From Anaerolineales bacterium (lineage in GTDB: Bacteria > Chloroflexota > Anaerolineae > Anaerolineales > UBA11579), in assembly GCA_021463845.1 (NCBI GenBank), contig JAJTXV010000001.1, forward strand, positions 186,001-250,000: a DNA stretch of 64,000 nucleotides. The letters are read 5' to 3'. The position numbers and the translations under genes are program-made. Position 1 is the first letter of the stretch; each line of letters starts with the position of its first letter. Shown here piece after piece: positions 16,690-26,797 of the stretch. The notes below the pieces were generated by a model, which was given only the letters and a program-made list of their open reading frames with translations, did not search any database and was not told where the DNA came from.

Positions 16690-17520
16690 CTAGTTCACGA
16701 AGCTGGGGTATGCCCGCCCGGCCGCCCACACGAACAGCGCCGCCACCAGGATCAGCACCGCGAAATCAGTGCCCAGGCCGAAGTGGCTCTGCCCGCCATC
16801 CAACATGAAGGTGCGCAGCGCATCCACCACATAGGTCAGCGGGTTGAAGCGCGAGATCGCCTGCAGCCAACCCGGCATGATCTCGATGGGGTAGATGGCG
16901 TTGCTGGCAAAGAATAGCGGCATGGTCATGAACTGGCCAATGCCCATAAAGCGCTCGCGGGTCTTCACCTTGATCGCCACCAGCAGCGAGAACGTAGAAA
17001 ACAGCACCGCGCCCATCAGCACGGTGAACAGCGTGCCCAACAGGGCAAAGATGTTGAAATCCAGTTTCACGCCCATGACGTAGGCCAGCGGGTAAATAAT
17101 GAAAGTTTGCGAGATGCCGCGCACGCCCGCCGAGAGTCCCTTGCCCAGCACCAGTGCGGCGCGCGGCGCCGGGCCAGCCAGGAACTTGTGGATGATGCCC
17201 AGGTCACGTTCCCAAATGATCGAGATACCGTAGAAGATCGAGATGAACAGCATGCTTTGCGCCAGGATGCCGGGCGCCATGAATTCAATGTAGCCGAATT
17301 CGCCGGTAGGGATGGCGCGCACCCCGGCCAGCACCTGGCCGAAGATCAGTATCCACAGCACCGGCTGGGCGGCCCGCGTCAGCAGGTCGAGCGGTTCGTG
17401 GCGCAGCTTGCGCATCTCCATCTCGGCGATGTTGAGTGTCTTGCGGATGAAGAACACGATCGCCTCAATCGGGCGCAGCCAGGCGGCCGGAGCGTTTTGG
17501 GGGTTTACGATGTCTGTCAT
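16690..17520 (-). CDS. ABC-2 type transporter permease
   Basis: Six hydrophobic segments; YIEFMAPGILAQSMLF...SRFNPLTYVVDALRTFML. Confidence 0.9.
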   Translation of the reverse strand: MTDIVNPQNAPAAWLRPIEAIVFFIRKTLNIAEMEMRKLRHEPLDLLTRAAQPVLWILIFGQVLAGVRAIPTGEFGYIEFMAPGILAQSMLFISIFYGISIIWERDLGIIHKFLAGPAPRAALVLGKGLSAGVRGISQTFIIYPLAYVMGVKLDFNIFALLGTLFTVLMGAVLFSTFSLLVAIKVKTRERFMGIGQFMTMPLFFASNAIYPIEIMPGWLQAISRFNPLTYVVDALRTFMLDGGQSHFGLGTDFAVLILVAALFVWAAGRAYPSFVN

Positions 17521-17526
17521 GCTGTC

Positions 17527-18327
17527 CTATCCCACGCGGCGCGCATTGATGCGCGTGCGTGAAGTTTCAAGGTAAGAGCCCGGGGTGGCTTCCAGCGCGG
17601 CCCCGGCGAAGTGGCTGAACACAGCGTTCAGGTCGGCCGCGCCGCCATTGACGGATGCCTTGAGCTCTTGCGGCGAACCGATCGCGGCCAGCTGGCCCTG
17701 ATGCATGATGGCGATGCGCTGGCACAGGCCGTCGGCCTCGTCCATGTAATGGGTGGTGAGCAGGATGGTGGTGTTGAACTCGTCGCGCAGGCGCTTGATG
17801 TGCTCCCATACCGACGCACGCGCGATCGGGTCCAGGCCAACGGTGGGCTCGTCCAGGAACAGCACCCGCGGCCGGTGAATGACCGACTGGGCGATCTCCA
17901 GCTTGCGGATCATGCCGCCCGAGTAGGTCTTGACCATGCGTGAGGCCGCGTCTTGCAGGCCCATCATCTCCAGCAGGCGCTGGATGCGCTCTTCGCGCAC
18001 ATTGGTCGGCAGATCGAAGATCTTGGCGAAGATGAGCAGGTTCTCGTAGCCGGTCATGTTGCCGTCAGCCGAGAGTAGCTGCGGCACATAGCCCGTCGAG
18101 CGGCGCACCTGAGCCGACTGGCTGACGATGTCGTAGCCCGCCACTATAGCGCCGCCGCCGCTGGGCGGCAGCAGCGTGGTCAGCATCTTGATCATGGTGG
18201 TCTTGCCGGCGCCGTTGGGGCCAAGCAGGCCAAAGATCTCGCCTTCTTGCAGGGCCAGCGATACGCCGTTCACCGCCGTAAAATCGCCAAATTGGAGCGT
18301 AAGCTCATGGGTTTCGATCACATTCAT
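17527..18327 (-). CDS. ABC transporter ATP-binding protein (DrrA-like); start taken at the internal ATG
   Basis: GLLGPNGAGKTTMIKML, YSGGMIRKLEIAQSVIHRPRVLFLDEPTVGLDP. Confidence 0.92.
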   Translation of the reverse strand: MNVIETHELTLQFGDFTAVNGVSLALQEGEIFGLLGPNGAGKTTMIKMLTTLLPPSGGGAIVAGYDIVSQSAQVRRSTGYVPQLLSADGNMTGYENLLIFAKIFDLPTNVREERIQRLLEMMGLQDAASRMVKTYSGGMIRKLEIAQSVIHRPRVLFLDEPTVGLDPIARASVWEHIKRLRDEFNTTILLTTHYMDEADGLCQRIAIMHQGQLAAIGSPQELKASVNGGAADLNAVFSHFAGAALEATPGSYLETSRTRINARRVG

Positions 18328-18337
18328 GGGTTGCGTG

Positions 18338-18808
18338 TCACTCCTTCTTGGGTTCGTTGCCAGCTGCAGGGGAGGGGCTTGCAAATGCGTCTTTCAAGAT
18401 GTGCATGGCCTCCACTACCGCTTCTTGTTGCTTTGGGCTGAGGTGCGCCAGTTGCTCGGTCAGAAATTCGCGCGTGTGCTCACGCACGATCTGGATGCTC
18501 TTCTGCCCCTTGGGCAGCACGCTCAGCTGCACACGCCGGCGGTCGCCGGCATGTGCTTCGCGCTTGGCCAGCCCGCGCTGCACCAGGCTCTCCACCAGCT
18601 TTGAAGCGGCCGGGGCTTCGACGCCTACGAATTCCGCCAGCTCGTTCAGCGCGCAGCCTGGATTGCGGTTGATGTAGGCTAGGGCGCGGAACTCCGGCAG
18701 GGTCAGATCCGGGTCACGCCGGGCGCGGAAGTTGCGCCGGATGATGCGCATCACCATCGGAATGGTTTCCAGCACTTCGGTGGCTATGGTTGTCTTTTTC
18801 TCGCTCAT
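18338..18808 (-). CDS. MarR-family transcriptional regulator
   Basis: LTLPEFRALAYINRNPGCALNELAEFVGVEAPAASKLVESLVQRGLAKREAHAGDRRRVQLSVLPKG. Confidence 0.9.
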   Translation of the reverse strand: MSEKKTTIATEVLETIPMVMRIIRRNFRARRDPDLTLPEFRALAYINRNPGCALNELAEFVGVEAPAASKLVESLVQRGLAKREAHAGDRRRVQLSVLPKGQKSIQIVREHTREFLTEQLAHLSPKQQEAVVEAMHILKDAFASPSPAAGNEPKKE

Positions 18809-18888
18809 TAGTTGCTTTTGGAAACTATTTGACTAGGAATATATCCTGACTCTGTGTGCAGGTCAAGCCTTGGTTTAAAATCACAGTG

Positions 18889-19560
18889 ATGGACGAGAGC
18901 ATACTGGCCCAGCAGCTGGCCTACTACAACGCCCGCGCTCAGGAATACGACGAGTCGGTGCAGCAGACCGGCCGCTACACCGGCCCCGGCATCCCCGAGG
19001 TCGATGCGGAGTGGCAATACATTGCCCGCCGCCTGTACACACTGCCGCGGGTGGGCCATTCCCTGGAGCTGGCCTGCGGCACCGGCCTGTGGACGCAGGA
19101 GCTGCTGGACATCTCAGAGCACATCACCGCCGTGGACGGCGCGCCCGAAATGCTGGCCACCAACAAGGCCAAGCTGAACAGCCCGCGTGTGCGCTACCAG
19201 CAAGCCGACCTGTTCAAGTGGCAGCCCAGCGGCGTGTATGACCTGGTGTTCTTCGCTTTCTGGATCTCGCACGTGCCGCCGGAGCTGCTGCCGGCCTTCA
19301 TCGAGAAGGCGGCCGCAGCCGTGAAGCCCGGCGGGCGCATCGTGATCGCCGATGAGCCAGGCGGCGGCAAGCAGCTCTCCGGCCCGGTGGAGAACAAGAT
19401 CGAGCAGACCCGCACCCTGCACAACGGCGAAACCTATCGCATCGTCAAGGTCTATCACGACCCGCAAGTCCTGCAGCGCCAGCTCGAAGCCCTCGGCTTC
19501 ACTGATATTGATCTGTGGGTAGGCGACTTTTTCTTCTCGCTCACGGCGGTAAAGAAATAG
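18889..19560 (+). CDS. Class I SAM-dependent methyltransferase
   Basis: GHSLELACGTGLWTQELL...ITAVDGAPEML. Confidence 0.88.
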   Translation: MDESILAQQLAYYNARAQEYDESVQQTGRYTGPGIPEVDAEWQYIARRLYTLPRVGHSLELACGTGLWTQELLDISEHITAVDGAPEMLATNKAKLNSPRVRYQQADLFKWQPSGVYDLVFFAFWISHVPPELLPAFIEKAAAAVKPGGRIVIADEPGGGKQLSGPVENKIEQTRTLHNGETYRIVKVYHDPQVLQRQLEALGFTDIDLWVGDFFFSLTAVKK

Positions 19561-19673
19561 CTCCAGAGCATATAAACATCAATATCATTCCACAAGCAAA
19601 TATTGAGCCACACTCGGCGCGCAAGGGCGGAACACACAAATACTTGCAGTCAGGCGCGCGTTGGCTATGACGC

Positions 19674-20810
19674 TTAGTCTTGCTCTATCACGTGGCGGAC
19701 GATGACCATGCGCATGATCTCGCTGGTGCCTTCACCGATCGTCATCAGACGCGCATCGCGATAAATGCGCTCGACCGGGAATTCGGAGCTGTATCCGTAA
19801 CCGCCGTGGATTTGGATCGCATTGCGGCACACGGTCTCGGCCACTTCAGTGGCGAACAGTTTGGCCATGGCAGCTTCTTTGGCGAAGGGCTTGCCGTTGT
19901 CCTTGTTCCAGGCGGCTTGCCAGACCAGCAGACGGGCGGCGTTCAGCTGGGTCTCAGCGTCAGCCAGCATCCACTGGATGGCCTGGTGGTTGGCGATGGG
20001 CTGGCCGAAGGTGTGGCGTTCCTTGGCGTACTTGACCGCTTCTTCCAGCGCAGCGCGGCCCAGGCCGACGGACAGCGCGCCGATGCCGACCCGGCCGCCA
20101 TCCAGCGTGGCGAAGGTGTAGCTCAAACCCTTGCCCTGCTCACCCACCAGGTTGGCATCCGGCACGCGCACATTCTGGTAACTCAGCGCATGCGTGGGTG
20201 AGCCGTGCAGGCCCATCTTCTTCTCCGCCGGGCCGATGGAGAGGCCGGGCGTATCTGTTGGGACAAGGATGAGACTGTGGCGCTCGCCGGTGCGCACGAG
20301 GGTGACGATGAAATCAGCAATGGATGCATTGGTGCACCACATCTTGCTGCCGTTGATGACCCAGCTATCGCCATCCTGGACTGCGCTGGTCTGCACACCG
20401 CCGCTCAGGTCTGAGCCAGCCCCGGGCTCGGTGAGCGCCAAGGCGGCTAACTTGCCGCTGCCGCTTGCGGCAGGCGGCAAGTATGTTTGCTTGAGCTCTT
20501 CGGAGCCGAACAGAGCGACCGGCGCGCAACCCAGAGCGCTGTGAGCGCCGATGCTGAGGGCGGTGCTGCCGCAGCCCCAGCCCAGCTCCTCGACCGCCAG
20601 CACGATGCTGAGCGTATCCAGCTCGGCGCCGCCGTAGGCTTCGGGGATGTGCATGCCCAGCAGGCCGAGGGCCGCGCCTTTGCGGGCGGCCTCCCAATTG
20701 AACTCGCTGCGCTCATCGACCTCGCGGGCCTTGGGCTTCACTTCCCTGGCGACAAAGTCGTGCACGGCGGCTTGCCATTGCTTGTGCTCCTGGCTGAGTT
20801 CAAAATTCAT
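19674..20810 (-). CDS. Acyl-CoA dehydrogenase
   Basis: ALTEPGAGSDLSG, QIHGGYGYSSEFPVERIYRDARLMTIGEGTSEIMR. Confidence 0.95.
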   Translation of the reverse strand: MNFELSQEHKQWQAAVHDFVAREVKPKAREVDERSEFNWEAARKGAALGLLGMHIPEAYGGAELDTLSIVLAVEELGWGCGSTALSIGAHSALGCAPVALFGSEELKQTYLPPAASGSGKLAALALTEPGAGSDLSGGVQTSAVQDGDSWVINGSKMWCTNASIADFIVTLVRTGERHSLILVPTDTPGLSIGPAEKKMGLHGSPTHALSYQNVRVPDANLVGEQGKGLSYTFATLDGGRVGIGALSVGLGRAALEEAVKYAKERHTFGQPIANHQAIQWMLADAETQLNAARLLVWQAAWNKDNGKPFAKEAAMAKLFATEVAETVCRNAIQIHGGYGYSSEFPVERIYRDARLMTIGEGTSEIMRMVIVRHVIEQD

Positions 20811-21043
20811 TTGGGCAGTCTCCTTTTGGTTACCGGAGATTAATTGTACGCTGGATGTGTACTCAAGTGGAACGCGCCGCTCTACGGCAGTGGCCTGCGG
20901 CGGTAACTCCACGCCAAGATGTTGTTCGTTTTTGGTGTGGGGGTGGGGGGTGCAACTAAAAGATATCTGGAAACAGCAAGGCTAGGCAGGTCATGGGCGT
21001 ACTATGCCAGAACTTTGACGAATCTTGTGGATTGGGGCTGCGC

Positions 21044-21179
21044 TGTCAAGGAGAGAGTTGTCATTGCGAGCGAGCGAAGCAATCTACCCGGCTAGAAGAA
21101 CTCTAAATCCAGATTGCTTCGTCCGTTTCCATCGCTAATGCGCTGGATACTCCTCGCAATGACAAAAGCTTCCTTGACA
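21044..21179. repeat. Long inverted-repeat element tgtcaagga...ttgtcattgcgag...ctcgcaatgacaa...tccttgaca
   Basis: Nested complementary arms, ~136 bp. Confidence 0.75.
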
Positions 21180-21230
21180 GGATACTAACTACTATCAATC
21201 AGGTGATTTTATTCGCTTTATACTCACTGT

Positions 21231-21893
21231 ATGGATGTGCGCATTGAAGCCAGTTGGAAGGAAAAGCTGGCCGAGGAGTTTGAGAAGCCGTATTTTGGGC
21301 AGCTGGCCGAGTTCGTGCGGGCGGAGTACAAACAATTCACCATCTATCCGCCCGGCAGCAAGATCTTTAATGCGTTCGACGCCTGCCCGTTTGACAAGGT
21401 GAAGGTAGTCATCCTGGGGCAGGACCCATATCACGGCCCGGGCCAGGCCAACGGCTTGTGCTTCTCGGTCAGCGAGGGCATCCCGCTGCCGCCCTCGCTG
21501 CAGAACATCTACAAGGAGCTCAAAGACGATCTGGGCGTGCAGCCGCCTGCCAGCGGCGACCTGGAGCGCTGGGCGCGGCAGGGCGTGCTGCTGCTCAACG
21601 CGACCCTGACCGTGCGCAGGGGTGCGGCGGCCAGCCACCAGGGCAAGGGCTGGGAGGAGTTCACCGATGCGGCCCTGCGGGTGCTATCTCAAGAACGCGA
21701 GCACCTCGTGTTCATTTTGTGGGGCGCGTATGCGCGCCGCAAGGGCGCATTCATTGACCGCATGAAGCACCTGGTGATCGAGTCAGCCCACCCGTCGCCG
21801 CTCTCGGCGCACAATGGCTTCTTCGGCAGCAAGCCGTTTTCAAAGACGAATGAGTATTTGCAGCGGTATAGGGTGGAAGCGGTACAGTGGTAA
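21231..21893 (+). CDS. ung: Uracil-DNA glycosylase
   Basis: VVILGQDPYHGPGQANGLCFSV...LLLNATLTV...SAHPSPLSAHNGFFGSKPF. Confidence 0.97.
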   Translation: MDVRIEASWKEKLAEEFEKPYFGQLAEFVRAEYKQFTIYPPGSKIFNAFDACPFDKVKVVILGQDPYHGPGQANGLCFSVSEGIPLPPSLQNIYKELKDDLGVQPPASGDLERWARQGVLLLNATLTVRRGAAASHQGKGWEEFTDAALRVLSQEREHLVFILWGAYARRKGAFIDRMKHLVIESAHPSPLSAHNGFFGSKPFSKTNEYLQRYRVEAVQW

Positions 21894-21902
21894 AAAAACC
21901 TC

Positions 21903-21960
21903 ACCACAAAGACACAAAGAGCACAAAGCAAAAACTTTGTGTCCTTTGTGTCTTTGTGGT
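21903..21960. repeat. CACAAAGACACAAAG-type inverted repeat
   Basis: accacaaagacacaaagagcacaaag-caaaaa-ctttgtgtcctttgtgtctttgtggt, nearly perfect 26-bp arms between convergent genes. Confidence 0.8.
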
Positions 21961-21971
21961 TAAGGGTTTAG

Positions 21972-22808
21972 CTACGCTGTTATCAACGCTATCGCAAGCA
22001 ACGCCAGCCCTACTCCGACAACTTGTAAGCGGCTGAGATGCTCTTCTTCGATGAGACGGGCCATCAGCACAGTGATGCCCGGATAGAGCGAGACCAGCAC
22101 GGCGGCAATATCCAGGCGGCCGGTTTGCACTGCCCGCAGGAACAGAAAATTGCCCAGCATGTCCAGCACGCCCGAAGCGACCAGGATCGCCACGGGAAGC
22201 TTGCTGGGCAGCGACAGGCGGCGGGTGGCCAGGGCGATGCCAGCTAGCATGAGGCTTGACGCCAGGCGGCTGGCGGCCAGCGGCCAGAAGGTAGCGCCTT
22301 CGCTGATCTGATCCAGCGTGGTGAAGAACAGGCCAAAGCCCAGGCCAGCAATGATGCCCAAGCCCAGGCCCGATTTCCGGCTTTCCCCGCCGCGCGGTGA
22401 AACCAGCCAGATGCTGGCGAGCGCCAGAGCGAAGCCCCACAGCTGCTGCGCCGGCGGCATGCCGGCGCGCAACGCGGTGACCAATACCGGCACCATGGCA
22501 CCGATGGCGGCCGCCACCGGCGAGACCACGCCCATGCGCCCGACGGCAAAGCCGTGCAGCATAGACATGAAGCCGACTGTGCCCACCAGGCCGCCCAGGA
22601 TGCCCCAGCCCAGATCTGCCAACGAGGAGACAGGCTCGCCGATGGCCAGAGCTCCGACCAGGGCGGCCAGGAAGCCGATGGGCAGCGAGATCAGCAAAGT
22701 GTGGAAGGCGCCGATGCGGCGGGCACCGAGGCCGCTAATGAAATCTCCGCTGCCCCAGGTGAGGGCGGCGGAGAGTGCGTAGGCGATCGAAGTTGCGAGG
22801 GCGTTCAT
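21972..22808 (-). CDS. EamA/DMT-family transporter
   Basis: About 10 hydrophobic segments; internal duplication; LYPGITVLMARLIEEEHLSRLQVVGVGLALLAI. Confidence 0.85.
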   Translation of the reverse strand: MNALATSIAYALSAALTWGSGDFISGLGARRIGAFHTLLISLPIGFLAALVGALAIGEPVSSLADLGWGILGGLVGTVGFMSMLHGFAVGRMGVVSPVAAAIGAMVPVLVTALRAGMPPAQQLWGFALALASIWLVSPRGGESRKSGLGLGIIAGLGFGLFFTTLDQISEGATFWPLAASRLASSLMLAGIALATRRLSLPSKLPVAILVASGVLDMLGNFLFLRAVQTGRLDIAAVLVSLYPGITVLMARLIEEEHLSRLQVVGVGLALLAIALITA

Positions 22809-24143
22809 TTATCCTGACGGTGGGATGTTGTAGTTGCTGCTGAATATGTTCTCAGGATCATATTGCTGCTTAAGGCGCGATAGGCGCTGGAGAGTCTGCG
22901 GTGGGTAGATCGAAGCCACGTCCTCAGCGGTGGCAGTGTGCAGGAAGTTCATGTAACTGCCCTGCCCCAACGCAGCCAACGGCTCCCAGTTCTTCATCTG
23001 GGCCGCCACTTCGGCCGGAGCGGTATCGCCGGGGAAGAACGAACCGACGAACATCATGATCTCGCTGTCACGCAGGCTATAGGCCGTCTCGCCGTGCGGC
23101 ATGCGCTGGACTGCGCCGCTCATGTGACGCAGCTGAAACACGCGCATGCCCGGCAGGCTGTGCATGGCCGCAATTGCATCAACCACCTCATCGCTGAGTG
23201 ATTTGAAGAACGCGTTCCTGACCGTGATGACCATACCCTCGGGCGGGTGGGCTTCCTCGAGCACATCCGCGTAGGCTACTTCTTTCACATCTACGGCGGC
23301 GGGCGTGCCCAGGTTGCGCAACGGCGCCAGGTGTGGCTCGGCTGCGGCGGCCGGGCCGGCGTAGCAAGCCAGGATCATGCCGGCGGGCTGCATGCCGGGC
23401 GCAAAGGCCGGCATGAGGGTCAGCGAAGTGGTCAGGTCTTCTGTGGAAGCACGCACCGCGTCACGCCAGGCGCGCAGCAGGCCGGGCACATCGTCGAGTG
23501 GATAGCTGATGGTGGCAAAGGTGACCTTGCCGACGGGCTTGGCCACAAAATCGAACGAAGTAATGATGCCAAAGTTGGCGCCTGCGCCGCGCATACCCCA
23601 GAACAGTTCGGGATTCTGGTCATGGCTGGCGCGCACAAACTGGCCGCCGGCAGTGACCAGTTCCACGCCGGTGAGATGATCGAGCGCCAGACCGAACTTG
23701 CGCACCATCCAGCCGATGCCGCCGCCCAGGGTCAGGCCGGCCACGCCGACCGTGCGCGTGTCACCGGAGGAGATCGCCAGGCCGTGCTGGCCGAGCACGA
23801 CGGCCACATCGCCCCATACTGCGCCAGCGCCGATGCGCACCGCGCCGCTGGCAGCGTCGAGCACCTCGACCGCGTTCAGGTTGCGCAGGCTGATGACCAC
23901 GCCACCGCGGTTGGTGCTGACGCCGGCAGTGTTGTGCCCGCCGCCGCGTACGGTGACCTGCAGTCCCTGGCTGCGGGCAGCGGCCAGCGCGGCAGCCACC
24001 TCATGCGGCGTGCGCGGCTGCAGTACGGCAGCAGGCGCGCCCGGGCCACCATAGGTATTGGCAGCGCTAGTGTAGGCCGCGTCGCCCGGCAAGATGATCT
24101 CGCCGGTGAAGCTGTCTGCAAAGGTGCTGGGGTCAAAGGGCAT
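22809..24143 (-). CDS. FAD-binding (BBE-type) oxidoreductase
   Basis: VTVRGGGHNTAGVSTNRGGVVISL; GLTLGGGIGWMVRKFGLALDHLTGVELVTAGG; C-terminal YDPENIFSSNYNIPP. Confidence 0.92.
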   Translation of the reverse strand: MPFDPSTFADSFTGEIILPGDAAYTSAANTYGGPGAPAAVLQPRTPHEVAAALAAARSQGLQVTVRGGGHNTAGVSTNRGGVVISLRNLNAVEVLDAASGAVRIGAGAVWGDVAVVLGQHGLAISSGDTRTVGVAGLTLGGGIGWMVRKFGLALDHLTGVELVTAGGQFVRASHDQNPELFWGMRGAGANFGIITSFDFVAKPVGKVTFATISYPLDDVPGLLRAWRDAVRASTEDLTTSLTLMPAFAPGMQPAGMILACYAGPAAAAEPHLAPLRNLGTPAAVDVKEVAYADVLEEAHPPEGMVITVRNAFFKSLSDEVVDAIAAMHSLPGMRVFQLRHMSGAVQRMPHGETAYSLRDSEIMMFVGSFFPGDTAPAEVAAQMKNWEPLAALGQGSYMNFLHTATAEDVASIYPPQTLQRLSRLKQQYDPENIFSSNYNIPPSG

Positions 24144-24154
24144 AGTGACTCCGT

Positions 24155-24637
24155 TTACTTCTTGCGCTTGCTGGCTTTCCTGGTCTTGGGTTCAGGCCGC
24201 GGCTCCAGCATGCTGCCGCGGCAGTTGGCTGCGCCACAGCGGCACAGGTACAGCTTGTCTACATCCGGCGCGTCATCCTTGCTGCGGGTGAGGTTGTAAT
24301 CGTAGAACAGCTCCTCACCCTTTTGGATCGTGCGGGTCGCCTCGATATAGATGCGGCCCTTGTCGTCCACGGCTTCGCAGTTAGGATCGCACGAGTGGTT
24401 GATGAAACGGGCATCGTTGCCATTCACACCGGCGTCGATGGTGGTTTTTTTGTCGACATTGAAGAGCACCACAATGCTCTTGGGACCAGCGTTGGCGTAG
24501 CGCTCGTCGGCCTCTTTGGGGCTGATGCGCTCGCCCTGGTATTCAATGATGCGCGTGCCTTTGCGGAGCTTCTTGAGCGCAAAACCGCCATAGCGGTGAA
24601 TGGGCGATTTGCGCACTTCCATATACGGATTGGTCAT
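24155..24637 (-). CDS. SET-domain protein with post-SET cysteine motif
   Basis: GNDARFINHSCDPNCEAVDDKGRIYIEATRTIQKGEELFYDYN...YLCRCGAANCRGSM; basic C-terminus. Confidence 0.88.
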   Translation of the reverse strand: MTNPYMEVRKSPIHRYGGFALKKLRKGTRIIEYQGERISPKEADERYANAGPKSIVVLFNVDKKTTIDAGVNGNDARFINHSCDPNCEAVDDKGRIYIEATRTIQKGEELFYDYNLTRSKDDAPDVDKLYLCRCGAANCRGSMLEPRPEPKTRKASKRKK

Positions 24638-24692
24638 GGTCACCAGAATGCTTTCTGTGTTGGAGTTTAGCGATGCGAATTTAACCACTGAA

Positions 24693-26648
24693 TCAACGAG
24701 CAACATCACGAATATGTTGCACCGCGTCAGGATTGACCAGCGAGGACGTATCGCCCGGCGTCTGCCCCAGGTAGGCGGCCCGCACCATGCGGCGCATCAC
24801 CTTGGCGTTGCGGGTCTTGGGCAGGTCAGGCACGAAGTGGACGGCTTTGGGCGCCAACGGTTTGCCCAGCGCGGCGGCCAGCAGGTTGCGCAGTTCGGAG
24901 GCCAGGGCGTCGCCGGCCGCGGCTTGCGGCGCCAGCACGCAGAACACCACCAGGGCGCTGCCCTTGAGCTCATCCGGCACGGCGATGGCGGCGGCTTCCA
25001 CCACGCTGGCGTGCGACACCAGCACCGACTCGACCTCGGCTGGGCCGAGGCGTTTGCCGGCGATCTTGATCGTGTCGTCCGAGCGACCCAGGATGTACCA
25101 CTGGCCGTCTTCGTCGCGGGCAGCCCAGTCGCCATGCACCCAAGTATCCGGCCAGCGCGACCAGTAGGTTTCTTCGTAGCGCTGGGGGTCGTTCCAGAAG
25201 CCGCGGGTCATGCCGATCCATGGAGCTTTGATGACCAACTCGCCCACTTGGCCGGTGACCGAGTTGCCATGTTCGTCGAACACATCCGCAGCGATGCCGG
25301 GGCACGGCCCGGCAAAGGCGGTGGCCTTGAGCGGCAGGATCGGGTTGCCCATGACAATGCCACCCGAGATCTCGGTGCCGCCGGAGTAGTTAATGATGGG
25401 CCGCTTGCCCTCGCCAACAATATTGAAGAGCCACAGCCACGGGTCAGGATTCCACGGCTCGCCCGTGGAGGCGAAGTATCGTACGCTGTCCAAATCATGC
25501 GATTTGGGCAGCGTTTCGCCCAGCGGCATCAGCGTGCGCACCAGCGTGGGCGAGATGCCCAGGGTGGTGATGCGGTGGCGGGCGACCTGGGCCCAGGTGC
25601 GGTCAGGCTGCGGGAAGTCGGGCGCGCCATCGTATAGGAAGAAGGTTGCGCCTAGCAGCAGCGTGCCGAAGACAAGCCACGGCCCCATCATCCAGCCCAT
25701 ATCGGTCATCCAGTAGATGAGGTGGCCGGGGCGCACATCGGTGCCGAAGGCCATGTCCTGAGCGGCCTTGACCGGGAAGCCGCAGTGCGTGTGCACTGCG
25801 CCCTTGGGGCGCCCGGTGGTGCCGGAGGTGTAGATGATCATCAGCGGGTCTTCGGCGCGGGTGATCTCTGTCGGAGCTTCAGCGGCTTGAGTGCTGACGA
25901 GCTCGTGCCACCAATGGTCACGCCCCTGCTGGAAGGGCACCGGCAGCTTGGCATGGTCAAGTACGATGATGTGCTGCAGGCTGGGCAACTGGGCGGCGGC
26001 CGCATCGGCGATGGATTTCATTTCAACGGGCTTGCCGCGGCGCGGGAAGCCATCGGCGGTGAAGAGCGCCTTGGCGTTGCCATCCGCCAAGCGGCTGACC
26101 ACCGCGTCGACACCGTAGCCGGAGAAGAGTGGCAGGATGATGCCGCCCACTTTGGCAATGGCCAGCAAGGCGACGGCGATCTCGGGCACCATGGGCATGA
26201 AAATGCCGACGGCATCGCCCTTGCCAATGCCCAGCGAACGCAGGGCATTGGCAGCCTGGCACACCTGGGCGTGTAGCTCAGCGTAGGTGAGGGTGCGCGC
26301 CGTGCCGTCTTCGCCCTCACATAGCAAAGCCGGGCGGTCTTTCTCCGGCCCGCTTTGGTATTTATCAAGACAGTTATGGACGATGTTCATTTCGCCGCCC
26401 ACACACCACTGCGGCCAGGCGATGCCCCTGCTCAGGTCGACGACATTCGTGTAGGGCTTGTAGAACTGGATGTCGAGAAATTTGAGGACCGCATCGGTGA
26501 ACCAGGCTACATCGGAGGTGGAGCGCTCCATCAGCTCAGCAAAGCTACCGATGCTGTGGGTGCGCATGAATTCGGTCAGGCGCGCATTCTCAATGTAGTC
26601 GGGTGTGGGCCGCCAGACAATGGGGCCGGAGGCGAAGGCTTCTGGCAT
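24693..26648 (-). CDS. AMP-dependent acyl-/acetyl-CoA synthetase
   Basis: [57 protein letters not shown]-type motif; [15 protein letters not shown]. Confidence 0.92.
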   Translation of the reverse strand: [651 protein letters not shown]

Positions 26649-26797
26649 GGGTTAATTGTAATGGGCGAAGGTGATGGGGATGTGAAGCGATTCCAAGGGC
26701 GGGTTTCTTTCCAGAGGCTAGGTGCTTAACGTCTCGCTAATTCTTTGCGGCACACATCCCTCATTCCTTCGTTATCTCCCTCACAAGGAGGAACCAT

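Noticed and set aside
23247-24299. 350-aa ORF antisense to the BBE oxidoreductase
   Set aside because: Shadow ORF of a conserved gene; no domain features.
24600-25637. 345-aa ORF antisense to the acyl-CoA synthetase
   Set aside because: Shadow ORF with biased composition.
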